Part shown: positions 6,512-13,085 of the stretch, piece after piece
How positions within the stretch are numbered: the stretch's first letter is position 1
How the letters are laid out: every line of letters begins with the position of its first letter
Assembly: GCA_044450785.1 (NCBI GenBank)
Contig: JBIOJM010000284.1
Coordinates: 1 to 13,463 of the forward strand
Reading direction: 5' to 3'
Origin: JBIOJM01 sp044450785
Lineage (GTDB): Bacteria; Planctomycetota; Planctomycetia; Isosphaerales; Isosphaeraceae
Length of the DNA: 13,463 nt
Notes under the pieces: model-generated
The model's database searches: none
What the model saw: only the letters and a program-made list of their open reading frames with translations
Told to the model about the DNA's origin: nothing
Program-made: the position numbers and the translations under genes

Positions 6512-7756
6512 CTAGCTTGCGGGCGTCATCTTCACGGTCCATTCCACGAAGGCGTCGAGCCGCGTCCCCTCCGGCCGGACACCGGGGGACGCTTCGATGT
6601 CGGACCATTTCAGACGGCCGTGCACGCCCCACGGGAGGAACCTGACGCGGTGAGCCGAAGGCTCGACGCGGACCTCGACAAAGCTCTGGTAGAAGGGGGC
6701 GAAGTTGTAGTCGAAGGCCGCCGAAAGCCATTCGACCGATGAGGGCCACGCCCCGAAAGACTTCGTCCACCACCAGGCCGGCCGTTTCCAGGCCGGCGTG
6801 GCCGCCTCGATCTTCTCCGTGAGCTGGGCGCGGGTGGGGTAGTGCGCCCACAGGGGCGTCGGCGGCTGCTTGGGGAAGTCGAGCGCGGTCCCGACGCTCA
6901 GGTACGCGCCACCTCCTCCATTCACAAAATGGTGCATCGTGCGGTCGCCCTTGGGCGATTCGTAATGCTCGGCATAATACTCGAAGTCGTGCACGTCGCC
7001 CGCCATCGAGACCGAGACCCCGTGGTCGCGGAGCAGGCGATGGATGGCGGTGAACTCCTGGTTCGAGTCGCCCTGATAGTGGCCGAGTGCATAGAGCGGG
7101 TGACCCAGCAGGACCATGATGAATTTGCCGCGCGCCGCCGCGAGGGCCGACGTCAGCCATCGAAGCTGGGCAGCGTCCACACGCTTGACCACGCCGGTAT
7201 CCACGGCGATCAACGCAAAATGCTGCGTCTGGATCTGGAAGAACGGGCCATCCTGGAGCGCGGTCGGCACGGCGTATTCTTGGCGCAGTCGGGCCGCCCT
7301 GGCGATGAGCTCGTCGATCCGTTCGTCGGTCGTGCTCGTCAAATGCAGGTCGGCCTCCACTCTCGCATGCATCGCCGCGCGGGCGGCGGCCGGCGTCAGG
7401 AACGTGGCGTTGAACGCTTCGAGTGCGTCGTACCAGTCGTGATTTCCAGGGATCGCGTAGACGGGCTTTTCGATCCCTTTGAATGGGAGCCAGAACTTCG
7501 CCTCGTAGTCCTTGATCGCGCCCGTCGGGTAGACGACGTCCGATGAGATGACCACGAAGCGGACGGCGTCCTGCCGCGAGGCCGTGATGAGCTGGTCGCG
7601 CAGCACGTGCTGCGAGGCATCTCCTTCTCCCGTATCTCCGATGACGAGGAAGGCGAAGTCTCCGGATCGACACCGGCCGGCTTCAGGGCGAAGGCGGATG
7701 GGTTGTCGAGTGCCGGGCCCTTGCCCGCCACGGCCGTGATCATCGCCTCGCGCCAC
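6512..7756 (-). CDS. Metallophosphoesterase, downstream half of a frameshifted gene
   Basis: A calcineurin-like phosphoesterase domain. Its metal-binding motifs are in order: 'LVIGDTGEGD', 'VISSDVVYPTG' (usual form G-D-x-x-Y, here S-D), 'AIPGNHDWYD', 'LLGHPLYALG' and 'MAGDVHDFEYY'. The C-terminal 100 residues form a Trp-rich extension. The first 31 or so codons of this frame (7756 to about 7665) are out-of-frame readings of the upstream gene and have no protein-like sequence, so translation probably does not start there. Restoring one G near 7662 joins this frame to the HdeD-like ORF, giving one protein of about 790 residues. Homologues hydrolyse phosphodiesters or phosphomonoesters; the substrate here cannot be told. 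The domain would follow the last membrane helix; its side of the membrane is not clear. Confidence 0.85.
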   Translation of the reverse strand: MARGDDHGRGGQGPGTRQPIRLRPEAGRCRSGDFAFLVIGDTGEGDASQHVLRDQLITASRQDAVRFVVISSDVVYPTGAIKDYEAKFWLPFKGIEKPVYAIPGNHDWYDALEAFNATFLTPAAARAAMHARVEADLHLTSTTDERIDELIARAARLRQEYAVPTALQDGPFFQIQTQHFALIAVDTGVVKRVDAAQLRWLTSALAAARGKFIMVLLGHPLYALGHYQGDSNQEFTAIHRLLRDHGVSVSMAGDVHDFEYYAEHYESPKGDRTMHHFVNGGGGAYLSVGTALDFPKQPPTPLWAHYPTRAQLTEKIEAATPAWKRPAWWWTKSFGAWPSSVEWLSAAFDYNFAPFYQSFVEVRVEPSAHRVRFLPWGVHGRLKWSDIEASPGVRPEGTRLDAFVEWTVKMTPAS

Positions 7757-8883
7757 ACGTCGGTGCGCGACTCGGCCCAGGAGTCCCAGATGGCGGCCGC
7801 CCAGTTTTCGGTGTCAAAGTACCAGCTCATCCCCAGGACGGGGTACACGGCTGCCATGATCGCGGCGACAGGGAGCCCGATCTGGAGCCCCCGGCTGAAG
7901 GCCTCGGGCAGGGAGTAGCTGGCGCGCCGGAGCTGGATCGAGAAGCGGAGGCGACTCGACAGCCAGCGCTGCATGACAACACGCGCCCACTTCCCAACAC
8001 GCCCCGCGGGCTCGGTAACCGACCAGCGCCAGACGACACGCTCGAGGCCGCGCGTGGACTTTCTCCAGAGCAGGCGGAGCGGAATGATGATGCCGAACGC
8101 GGCGATCAAGGCGATCCAGAGATCGCCGAGGACGGCGAATGCGGGCGAGAGGATGCCGAGGGCCGTGCGATCGAGGCCCATGCGGGCGAGGTGGATCGCG
8201 AAGAGCGTCGCGACGAAAGCCGCGATCCACCCGCGGTCCAGTTGCCCCCGCGCACTTTCTTCCGCCTGGATACGCAAGCCGAGCGTGACAAGGCGCGGGT
8301 CGTCACCGAGCCCGAGATCCTGGACCGTCGTCTGGCTCGAGTCCTGCCCGGTGTACACCACCGCCGCGAGCACATTCCAGGATGTTCCGAAGATCCGCAA
8401 AGATCCCACAACCGACACGATCCAGGACGGAGCCTTCTGGTACTGAATGAGGATGAAGAGCGCCACGGCGGCGTTGCCCAGCGCGGGCAGGATCCATGTC
8501 ACGAGGGCTCCGCGGGAAGACCTCTCCTCCCTGAACCCCCGAACGACGTAGCGGACCGCGTCGATTGCGAACCAGCCGCCCAGGAAAAGCAGGAACGCGC
8601 TCAAGATCAGCGAGTCGCTGTTGAGGACGAGAATGCCCATCAGGATCGTGACGCTGCCGCTCTGCCAGGCGGCTTTCCGTGCGTCCTCGCTCGAGCGCCG
8701 GAAGCCATGGAAGAGCTCGATCAACGCCGCGACGATGAGGAGCAGCCCCACGCGCGACTCCGGTTTCGCGCCCGTTAAAAGCGGAGCGAGCATCGCCAGC
8801 GCCCCGAGGACGAAGAGCACACCGGCGAGAAGCCGCGTCCGATTCTCGTGTACGGGCCGAATCGCCTGTTCCGCAGTGACCAT
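7396..8883 (-). CDS. HdeD-like multi-helix membrane protein, upstream half of a frameshifted gene
   Basis: The ATG at 8883 has an AAGGAG site nine bases upstream. Residues 1 to about 200 contain six or so hydrophobic helices in short-loop pairs (LLAGVLFVLGALAMLAPLL, then 'GLLLIVAALIELFHGF', 'GSVTILMGILVLN', 'LSAFLLFLGGWFAIDAVRYV'), the layout of the HdeD/DUF308 family. Further helices follow at roughly 220-300 ('WIAAFVATLFAIHLARMG', 'LGDLWIALIAAFGIIIPLRLL') and 360-380 ('GLQIGLPVAAIMAAVYPVLG'). HdeD of E. coli is an acid-resistance membrane protein; the role here is unknown. After residue 407 the frame turns into Ser/Arg-rich nonsense for about 90 codons, stopping at 7396. The true continuation is the phosphoesterase in the next frame. 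Confidence 0.82.
   Translation of the reverse strand: MVTAEQAIRPVHENRTRLLAGVLFVLGALAMLAPLLTGAKPESRVGLLLIVAALIELFHGFRRSSEDARKAAWQSGSVTILMGILVLNSDSLILSAFLLFLGGWFAIDAVRYVVRGFREERSSRGALVTWILPALGNAAVALFILIQYQKAPSWIVSVVGSLRIFGTSWNVLAAVVYTGQDSSQTTVQDLGLGDDPRLVTLGLRIQAEESARGQLDRGWIAAFVATLFAIHLARMGLDRTALGILSPAFAVLGDLWIALIAAFGIIIPLRLLWRKSTRGLERVVWRWSVTEPAGRVGKWARVVMQRWLSSRLRFSIQLRRASYSLPEAFSRGLQIGLPVAAIMAAVYPVLGMSWYFDTENWAAAIWDSWAESRTDVWREAMITAVAGKGPALDNPSAFALKPAGVDPETSPSSSSEIREKEMPRSTCCATSSSRPRGRTPSASWSSHRTSSTRRARSRTTRRSSGSHSKGSKSPSTRSLEITTGTTHSKRSTPRS
7660..7665 (-). other. Frameshift site: one G missing
   Basis: On the minus strand the sequence reads GAT CCG GAG ACT TCG. Inserting one G gives GAT CCG GGA GAC TTC, that is V-D-P-G-D-F-A-F-L-V-I-G-D-T-G, and joins the two frames without loss of any residue. 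The position falls in a short G-run and there is no slippery heptamer, which favours a mutation or a sequencing or assembly error over programmed frameshifting. Confidence 0.75.
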
Positions 8884-9078
8884 CGCACAACTCTCCTTGT
8901 CCGAGCCGCGCATAAGATACCGGCAATCGGGGGACGGGGGTAGCACCGCCCAGCAAGACTTCGAGGCCGTGGACGTTTGTGTGTCGCACTGGTTAAGCTG
9001 TCCCACGGAGATTGCTTGATCACGCCGGCTGTTTTGTGGCCGCCCGTTCCGAGGGCGCTGGTCGGGAGAGCAAGAACG
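8884..9078. promoter_or_regulatory. Divergent intergenic region
   Basis: Separates the leftward HdeD-phosphoesterase gene from the rightward sigma-54 activator, so promoters for both should lie here. I see no convincing -35/-10 pair. TCCCACGGAGATTGC at 9001-9015 has the -12 half and the spacing of a sigma-54 promoter but lacks the essential GG. Confidence 0.4.
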
Positions 9079-11082
9079 ATGAACGGCGCGATCGATTCAA
9101 CCGGGAGCCTGTCGCCGGGATCGTCCGTTGGGTGCAAGCCGGCCAAGATTGGGACCCAAGCGGTTTCGGAGCCGGATCGAGCCGGGGATTCGATCCTGGG
9201 GCGCGACGAGGTCGCCGCCCTCCGGGCGATCGTCGAGGGCACGGCCCGGAGCACGGGCTCGGCGTTCTTCCAGTCCCTGGTCGAGCACCTGGCCTCGGCC
9301 ATCGGTGTCAACTACGCCTTCGTCGCCGAGTTCGCCCTGGCGCCGACGCGGGTCCGGACCCTCGCCTACTGGGGCCAGGGGCAGATCCAAGAGGACATCG
9401 AATTTGACCTGGATGGGACCCCCTGCGAGGACGTGATCCGCGGCGGGCTGTGCCATCATCCCCACGGAGTCCAGGCGAAGTTCCCGCGCGACCAGGGGCT
9501 GATCGACCTGGGGATCGAGAGCTACCTGGGGGTGCCGCTGCTGGATGGCGAAGGCCGGGTGCTCGGCCACCTGGCGGTCTTCGACGAGCGGCCCATGCCC
9601 GCGGAGCCGCGCCGGCTGTTCATCTTCCGAATCTTCGCCACCCGGGCCGCGGTCGAGCTCGAGCGGCTGCGGGTCGAGAAGCAGCTCGTCGAGAGTGAGC
9701 GCCGCTACCGGGACCTCTACGAGGAGGCACCCAACGCCTATGTGGCGATCGGCATCGATGGCCGGCTCCAGAACGTCAATCACCGCGCCACGCAATTGCT
9801 TGGCGCGAAGGCGTCCGAGCTAGTGGAGCAGCCGGTGCTGGCACTGTTCGCCGAGACGCCGGCCGGGAGGCCCCGAGCCGAGGAAGCGCTCCGCGCCGCC
9901 TTCGCCGGCGAGGAGATCTCGGGCTGGGAGCTGGAGATGCGCCGCCGTGACGGCGGCGCGCTCTGGATCAGCCTGTGGATGAGGCCGCTGCGCGGGACCG
10001 ACGGCCGGATCCAGGCCGCTCACTCGATCTGGGTGGACATCACCGACCGGGTGCTTGCCGAGGCCGAGCGCACCCGCCTCCAGCAGCAGAACCTTTACCT
10101 CCAGGAGGAGCTCAAGTCGGTCCACAACTTCGAGGAGATCGTCGGCCGCTCACCCCCGCTGCTGGCGGTGCTCGACAAGGTCAGCCGGGTGGCGCCGACC
10201 GATGCCACGGTGCTGATCTCCGGCGAGACGGGGACGGGCAAGGAGCTGATCGCCCGGGCGATCCACTCCAATAGCCGGCGCGCGACCAGGCCGCTGATCA
10301 AGGTCAATTGCGCCGCTCTGCCCGCGGGTTTAATCGAGAGCGAGCTGTTCGGGCACGAGAAAGGGGCCTTCACCGGTGCCATCGCCCGCCGCGTCGGCCG
10401 CTTCGAGCTGGCCGATGGGGGTACCCTTTTCCTGGACGAGATCGGTGAGCTTCCCCTGGAGACCCAGGCCAAGCTTCTCCGCGTCCTCCAGGAGCACGAG
10501 CTCGAGCGCGTCGGCGGCGGGGCGCCGATCAAGGTCGACGTGCGGATCATCGCCGCCAGCAACCGCGACCTGAAGAAGGCCGTGCGCGACAAGACGTTCC
10601 GCGAAGACCTCTACTATCGACTGGGCGTCTTCCCCATTCAGCTCCCGCCGCTTCGCGAACGCGCCGCAGACATCCCGCTCCTCGTGCGGTTCCTGGTCGA
10701 CAAGTTCGCCACTCGGACCGGCCAGCGAATCGAAGTGGCGACCGAGGCGACCATGCGTCGCCTGATCGCCTATCGCTGGCCCGGAAATATCCGCGAGCTC
10801 GAGAACGTCCTGGAACGCGCGGTCATCCTCGCCACCGGCCCCACCCTCGACCTCGAAATCGACGTCGAGCCCGCCGCCGCTGCCGCCACTCCGACGGAGG
10901 ATCCGCAATCCTCTTCCCTCGAAGCGATCGAGCGCCGCCATATCGTCAGCGTCCTCGGCCAGACTGACTGGGTCATTGACGGCCCACGAGGCGCGGCCCA
11001 AATCCTCGGACTGCACCCCAATACGCTCCGCAGCCGGCTCAAGAAGCTCGGCATCACCCGCTCGTCCCACGAACCATCGTAG
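9079..11082 (+). CDS. Sigma-54-dependent activator, GAF-PAS-AAA+-Fis
   Basis: A 667-residue bacterial enhancer-binding protein. Domains from the ATG at 9079 (GGGAGAG eight bases upstream): GAF about 60-195, PAS about 206-326 ending in 'SIWVDITDRVLAEAERTRL', a short coiled linker, AAA+ about 350-581, and a Fis-type helix-turn-helix about 611-658. The AAA+ domain has Walker A GETGTGKE (382-389), the sigma-54 contact loop GAFTGA (429-434), Walker B GGTLFLDEIGEL and the arginine-rich 'FREDLYYRL'. All hallmarks of an active remodeller of sigma-54 holoenzyme are intact. There is no receiver domain; GAF and PAS suggest a small-molecule, redox or gas signal. Its likely target in view is the -24/-12 promoter at 12622-12636. 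The open frame extends to 8977, but the extra residues look unlike the family. Confidence 0.93.
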   Translation: MNGAIDSTGSLSPGSSVGCKPAKIGTQAVSEPDRAGDSILGRDEVAALRAIVEGTARSTGSAFFQSLVEHLASAIGVNYAFVAEFALAPTRVRTLAYWGQGQIQEDIEFDLDGTPCEDVIRGGLCHHPHGVQAKFPRDQGLIDLGIESYLGVPLLDGEGRVLGHLAVFDERPMPAEPRRLFIFRIFATRAAVELERLRVEKQLVESERRYRDLYEEAPNAYVAIGIDGRLQNVNHRATQLLGAKASELVEQPVLALFAETPAGRPRAEEALRAAFAGEEISGWELEMRRRDGGALWISLWMRPLRGTDGRIQAAHSIWVDITDRVLAEAERTRLQQQNLYLQEELKSVHNFEEIVGRSPPLLAVLDKVSRVAPTDATVLISGETGTGKELIARAIHSNSRRATRPLIKVNCAALPAGLIESELFGHEKGAFTGAIARRVGRFELADGGTLFLDEIGELPLETQAKLLRVLQEHELERVGGGAPIKVDVRIIAASNRDLKKAVRDKTFREDLYYRLGVFPIQLPPLRERAADIPLLVRFLVDKFATRTGQRIEVATEATMRRLIAYRWPGNIRELENVLERAVILATGPTLDLEIDVEPAAAAATPTEDPQSSSLEAIERRHIVSVLGQTDWVIDGPRGAAQILGLHPNTLRSRLKKLGITRSSHEPS

Positions 11083-11221
11083 TCACTCACGATCGGTCGT
11101 GGCGCCTGCCGGCCGTCGGCCTGTGGTTGTATCCCTCAGCCCGCCTGGCGAAGATGAATCATCTCTCAGCTCACCAGTGACTTGTGGCGACGGAATGGCC
11201 CTCCTGGAGGCGTGCGGCATG

Positions 11222-11358
11222 GAGATCGCAAACACTTGTGAGACTTGACGTTCATCGACGCAGCCGGGGCTCGGATACTCGCATGTTTGATCCGTGACGG
11301 GGCTAGCATTGCATGCTCCGGTTTCGTCGCCGGGATGCTTCACCTTGACAGGCGTTGA
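11222..11358 (+). pseudogene. Decayed STAS-domain gene remnant
   Basis: From 11245 the reading is LTFIDAAGARILACLIRDGA, then 'SIACSGFVAGMLHL' and a stop at 11358. It aligns almost residue for residue with the end of the intact STAS protein at 12691-12963 (LTFIDSAGAKLLDDLIRKGA, 'VVGCSGFIAEMLNL'). Just upstream, in another frame, E-I-A-N-T-C-E (11222 on) matches E-L-I-R-A-C-E of the intact gene. About 43 bases between the two parts are missing, and the frame is shifted. The SpoIIAA-like phosphorylatable serine of 'DSAG' is Ala here. No start codon or N-terminus can be recognised. It lies directly after the sigma-54 activator, where a partner STAS gene would be expected. Confidence 0.72.
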
Positions 11359-11376
11359 TTTCCGGATCGGTCCGAG

Positions 11377-11396
11377 TGGCGGACGTTCCGCGCTCT
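11377..11396 (+). promoter_or_regulatory. Leader element A (conserved GCGG-ACGTT-CCGC hairpin)
   Basis: GCGGACGTTCCGCGCTC (11379-11395) carries a 4-bp stem with a five-base loop. The stem ends 40 bases before the ATG at 11431. The same sequence, with one difference in 17 bases, stands at exactly the same distance from the ATG at 13086. The block also has GG and GC 12 bases apart (TGGCGGACGTTCCGC), so a diverged sigma-54 promoter is an alternative reading, though the -12 half is CCGC instead of TTGC. Confidence 0.5.
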
Positions 11397-11430
11397 CTTT
11401 CCGGACGATCAGCTTCACTGGAGTTCACCG

Positions 11431-12336
11431 ATGCGTATCGTTTCCCGAGTTGGTTTCCAGAGTGAGATTGCAACGGAAGCGTCCGCCCCACTCGAGGCGG
11501 CAGCGATGAAATCCGCAGCGAGTTGCGGCAACATCATCGTGGCGGTCATCGTGGCTGCGGCGGTCTTTGGCTTGGGGCCGCGCCGGGCCGAGGCACAATT
11601 CGGAACGGGAACGGGCTGTGATGGTTACGGATTTGGCTTTGGGGGCTTCAGCCAAGTGCCGAAACCCGAGAGTTTCCTGTATCAGAACGCGCTGGTTGCT
11701 GCCGGGCGCGACAACCATATTCCCTCCCGTGGCCTCTACGCCAACAATCTCAATTCCTACTTCAACCACATTCGTGACAACGGGTTTGTCGAGCGCCACC
11801 CTGGTGCGCGCAGAGATGATCCGGCCCGCTCCGGCTATGGTCCCCCCCGTCCCTCTCCGGCCACGACTCGCACGGCGACGAACGTTCGTCCGCAGATGCC
11901 GGTTTTGCCTCTTTCCAGTTTCTACGACCAAAAGAACCAGCTCGTCTGGCCCGGCGATGCCCCGACGGCCGGAGAGCTCAAGGAGAAACGGACGATTTTT
12001 GATCGGGCGAGCGAGGTGGTCTTGGCCGAGACGAAGAAGAACGGCGTCGCTTCGATGGCCACGGTGACAGATGCGCAGCAGAAGCTGCTTGATTACGGGC
12101 GGCCCGGCCTACAATACGTCCGCGCCCACGAGACTCCCGGCGTCCCCGACACCTACCACATGTTCCTGCTTTCGCTGTACGAATCGTTGTCGCACGCGGT
12201 CAACCCGCCGGCCCCGGCCGCCGCTCCGACGCCACCGCCCCCCCGCGTAGTCCCAGGGGGAACGCGCCACGCGCGTTTGGATCAGGGGTTGAGTGCGCGG
12301 GCGGCGGCTGAATCGAGGTTCTTCCGCGAAAGGTAG
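11431..12336 (+). CDS. Secreted planctomycete protein of unknown function
   Basis: An ORF of 301 residues. Start choice is open. The ATG at 11431 has CTGGAG seven bases upstream and keeps the leader spacing seen at 13086. The ATG at 11506 instead begins an ordinary signal peptide, MKSAASCGNIIVAVIVAAAV, with a likely cleavage after 'RRAEA' before QFG. Gly/Phe-rich residues follow ('GYGFGFGGFSQ'), then 'ESFLYQNALVAAGRDNHIPS' and 'LYANNLNSYFNHIRDNGF', a Pro/Arg-rich linker, and a helical region with 'LDYGRPGLQYVRAHETPGVP' and 'TYHMFLLSLYESLSHAV', ending in a Pro-rich tail. No enzyme motif is visible. If 11431 is the true start, the first 25 codons may derive from an older exported-protein gene at this leader. 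Its stop codon abuts the Fis remnant. Confidence 0.7.
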   Translation: MRIVSRVGFQSEIATEASAPLEAAAMKSAASCGNIIVAVIVAAAVFGLGPRRAEAQFGTGTGCDGYGFGFGGFSQVPKPESFLYQNALVAAGRDNHIPSRGLYANNLNSYFNHIRDNGFVERHPGARRDDPARSGYGPPRPSPATTRTATNVRPQMPVLPLSSFYDQKNQLVWPGDAPTAGELKEKRTIFDRASEVVLAETKKNGVASMATVTDAQQKLLDYGRPGLQYVRAHETPGVPDTYHMFLLSLYESLSHAVNPPAPAAAPTPPPPRVVPGGTRHARLDQGLSARAAAESRFFRER

Positions 12337-12491
12337 TTGAGAGGAACCATATCCTCGCGGTCCTGGCTCAAACGAATTCGGTCATCGACGGGCCGCGCGG
12401 CGCTGTGGCCATTCTCGGTCGTCACGCCGACACTCTCCGCAGCCGGCTCCAAAAGCTCGGCACCACGCGCTCGTCCCACGAACGATCGTAG
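12336..12491 (+). pseudogene. C-terminal Fis-helix remnant of a second sigma-54 activator
   Basis: This frame has no start codon and encodes 51 residues: VERNHILAVLAQTNSVIDGP, then 'RGAVAILGRHADTLRSRLQK' and 'LGTTRSSHERS' before TAG. It matches the last 51 residues of the intact activator (IERRHIVSVLGQTDWVIDGP, 'RGAAQILGLHPNTLRSRLKK', 'LGITRSSHEPS') at about two thirds of positions, including the unusual shared SSHE tail and the stop position. It is therefore a remnant of a paralogue that has lost its GAF, PAS and AAA+ domains. It begins exactly at the last base of the preceding gene's stop codon. Confidence 0.8.
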
Positions 12492-12620
12492 TGGCCACGA
12501 CATTTCGTGAAGCGGATCTTCGCGCCCCGTCCTGAGCCGTTTTTCCCGCGGGCGCAGTCCGGTCTCCTCAAATTACTAGCTTGTCAGAGGTTATGATCCA
12601 TTTATCCGGTCGAGAACGAT

Positions 12621-12637
12621 TTGGCACTGGTCTTGCG
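12621..12637 (+). promoter_or_regulatory. Sigma-54 (-24/-12) promoter of the STAS gene
   Basis: TTGGCACTGGTCTTGCG contains TGGCAC (12622-12627), a five-base spacer and TTGC (12633-12636). The GG and GC doublets are at the exact consensus distance of the TGGCAC-N5-TTGC promoter. Transcription would start near 12647, leaving a leader of about 44 bases before the ATG at 12691. A sigma-54 activator is encoded 1.5 kb upstream and a remnant of another lies immediately upstream. Confidence 0.75.
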
Positions 12638-12690
12638 AATCCGGATCCCTCTGTACGCTGTGGGAACGGGACGTTCGACGGGGGTGGGCC

Positions 12691-12963
12691 ATGCTGAGGA
12701 TAGCACGAATCGACGTCGACGGGAACGGCTTGATCCAGACACTCAGGCTCGAAGGTAAGCTCCGGGGCCCCTGGGTCGACGAGCTGATTCGCGCTTGTGA
12801 AGACCCACAGACCCCGCCAAGCTGCCTCCGTCTTGATCTCTCGGCGCTGACGTTCATCGACTCGGCTGGCGCCAAGCTGCTCGACGATCTGATCCGAAAG
12901 GGGGCGCGGGTCGTCGGCTGCTCGGGCTTCATCGCGGAGATGTTGAATTTGAACAAATCATGA
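12691..12963 (+). CDS. STAS-domain protein (anti-sigma-factor-antagonist type)
   Basis: A 90-residue single STAS domain. It has an N-terminal strand pair 'GLIQTLRLEGKLRGPWVDEL', then 'CLRLDLSALTFIDSAGAKLL' and 'VVGCSGFIAEMLNL'. The 'L-x-F-I-D-S-A-G' loop is where SpoIIAA/RsbV proteins carry a phosphorylated serine; a serine is present here. Such proteins usually bind an anti-sigma factor or take part in larger signalling assemblies in the cytosol. No serine kinase or anti-sigma factor is in the window. Its ribosome binding site is poor (GGGGTGGG). It is preceded by the sigma-54 promoter and ends in a terminator that overlaps its stop codon, so it is probably transcribed alone. Confidence 0.85.
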   Translation: MLRIARIDVDGNGLIQTLRLEGKLRGPWVDELIRACEDPQTPPSCLRLDLSALTFIDSAGAKLLDDLIRKGARVVGCSGFIAEMLNLNKS

Positions 12964-12996
12964 TCCCCATTCCGCTGGATCTGCGGGATCATTTTT
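12960..12996 (+). terminator. Rho-independent terminator of the STAS gene
   Basis: ATGATCCC (12960-12967) pairs with GGGATCAT (12985-12992), with a small CCGC/GCGG pairing inside, and TTTT follows directly. The left arm includes the TGA stop codon of the STAS gene. Confidence 0.65.
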
Positions 12997-13031
12997 CGCG
13001 AAGCGATCGGCAACGAAGAGGCTCTCAGCAG

Positions 13032-13051
13032 TCGCGGGCGTTCCGCGCTCC
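13032..13051 (+). promoter_or_regulatory. Leader element B (conserved GCGG-GCGTT-CCGC hairpin)
   Basis: GCGGGCGTTCCGCGCTC (13034-13050) repeats leader element A with one change. Its stem also ends 40 bases before the start codon of the next gene (13086). The rest of the two leaders differs, so the block looks preserved by selection or by recent duplication. Confidence 0.5.
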
Positions 13052-13085
13052 TCGGTTTTGGTTTGCTGCGTTTCAGGAGATGACA

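Noticed and set aside
7655..7670. Programmed -1 frameshift between the HdeD-like and phosphoesterase parts
   Set aside because: No X-XXY-YYZ slippery sequence and no obvious downstream pseudoknot; a lost G in a G-run is simpler.
6501..7673. Minus-strand ORF of 390 codons overlapping the phosphoesterase
   Set aside because: An Arg-rich out-of-frame shadow; the phosphoesterase motifs lie in the other frame.
9001..9017. TCCCACGGAGATTGCTT as a sigma-54 promoter for the activator itself
   Set aside because: Spacing and the -12 half fit, but the essential GG of the -24 element is CC.
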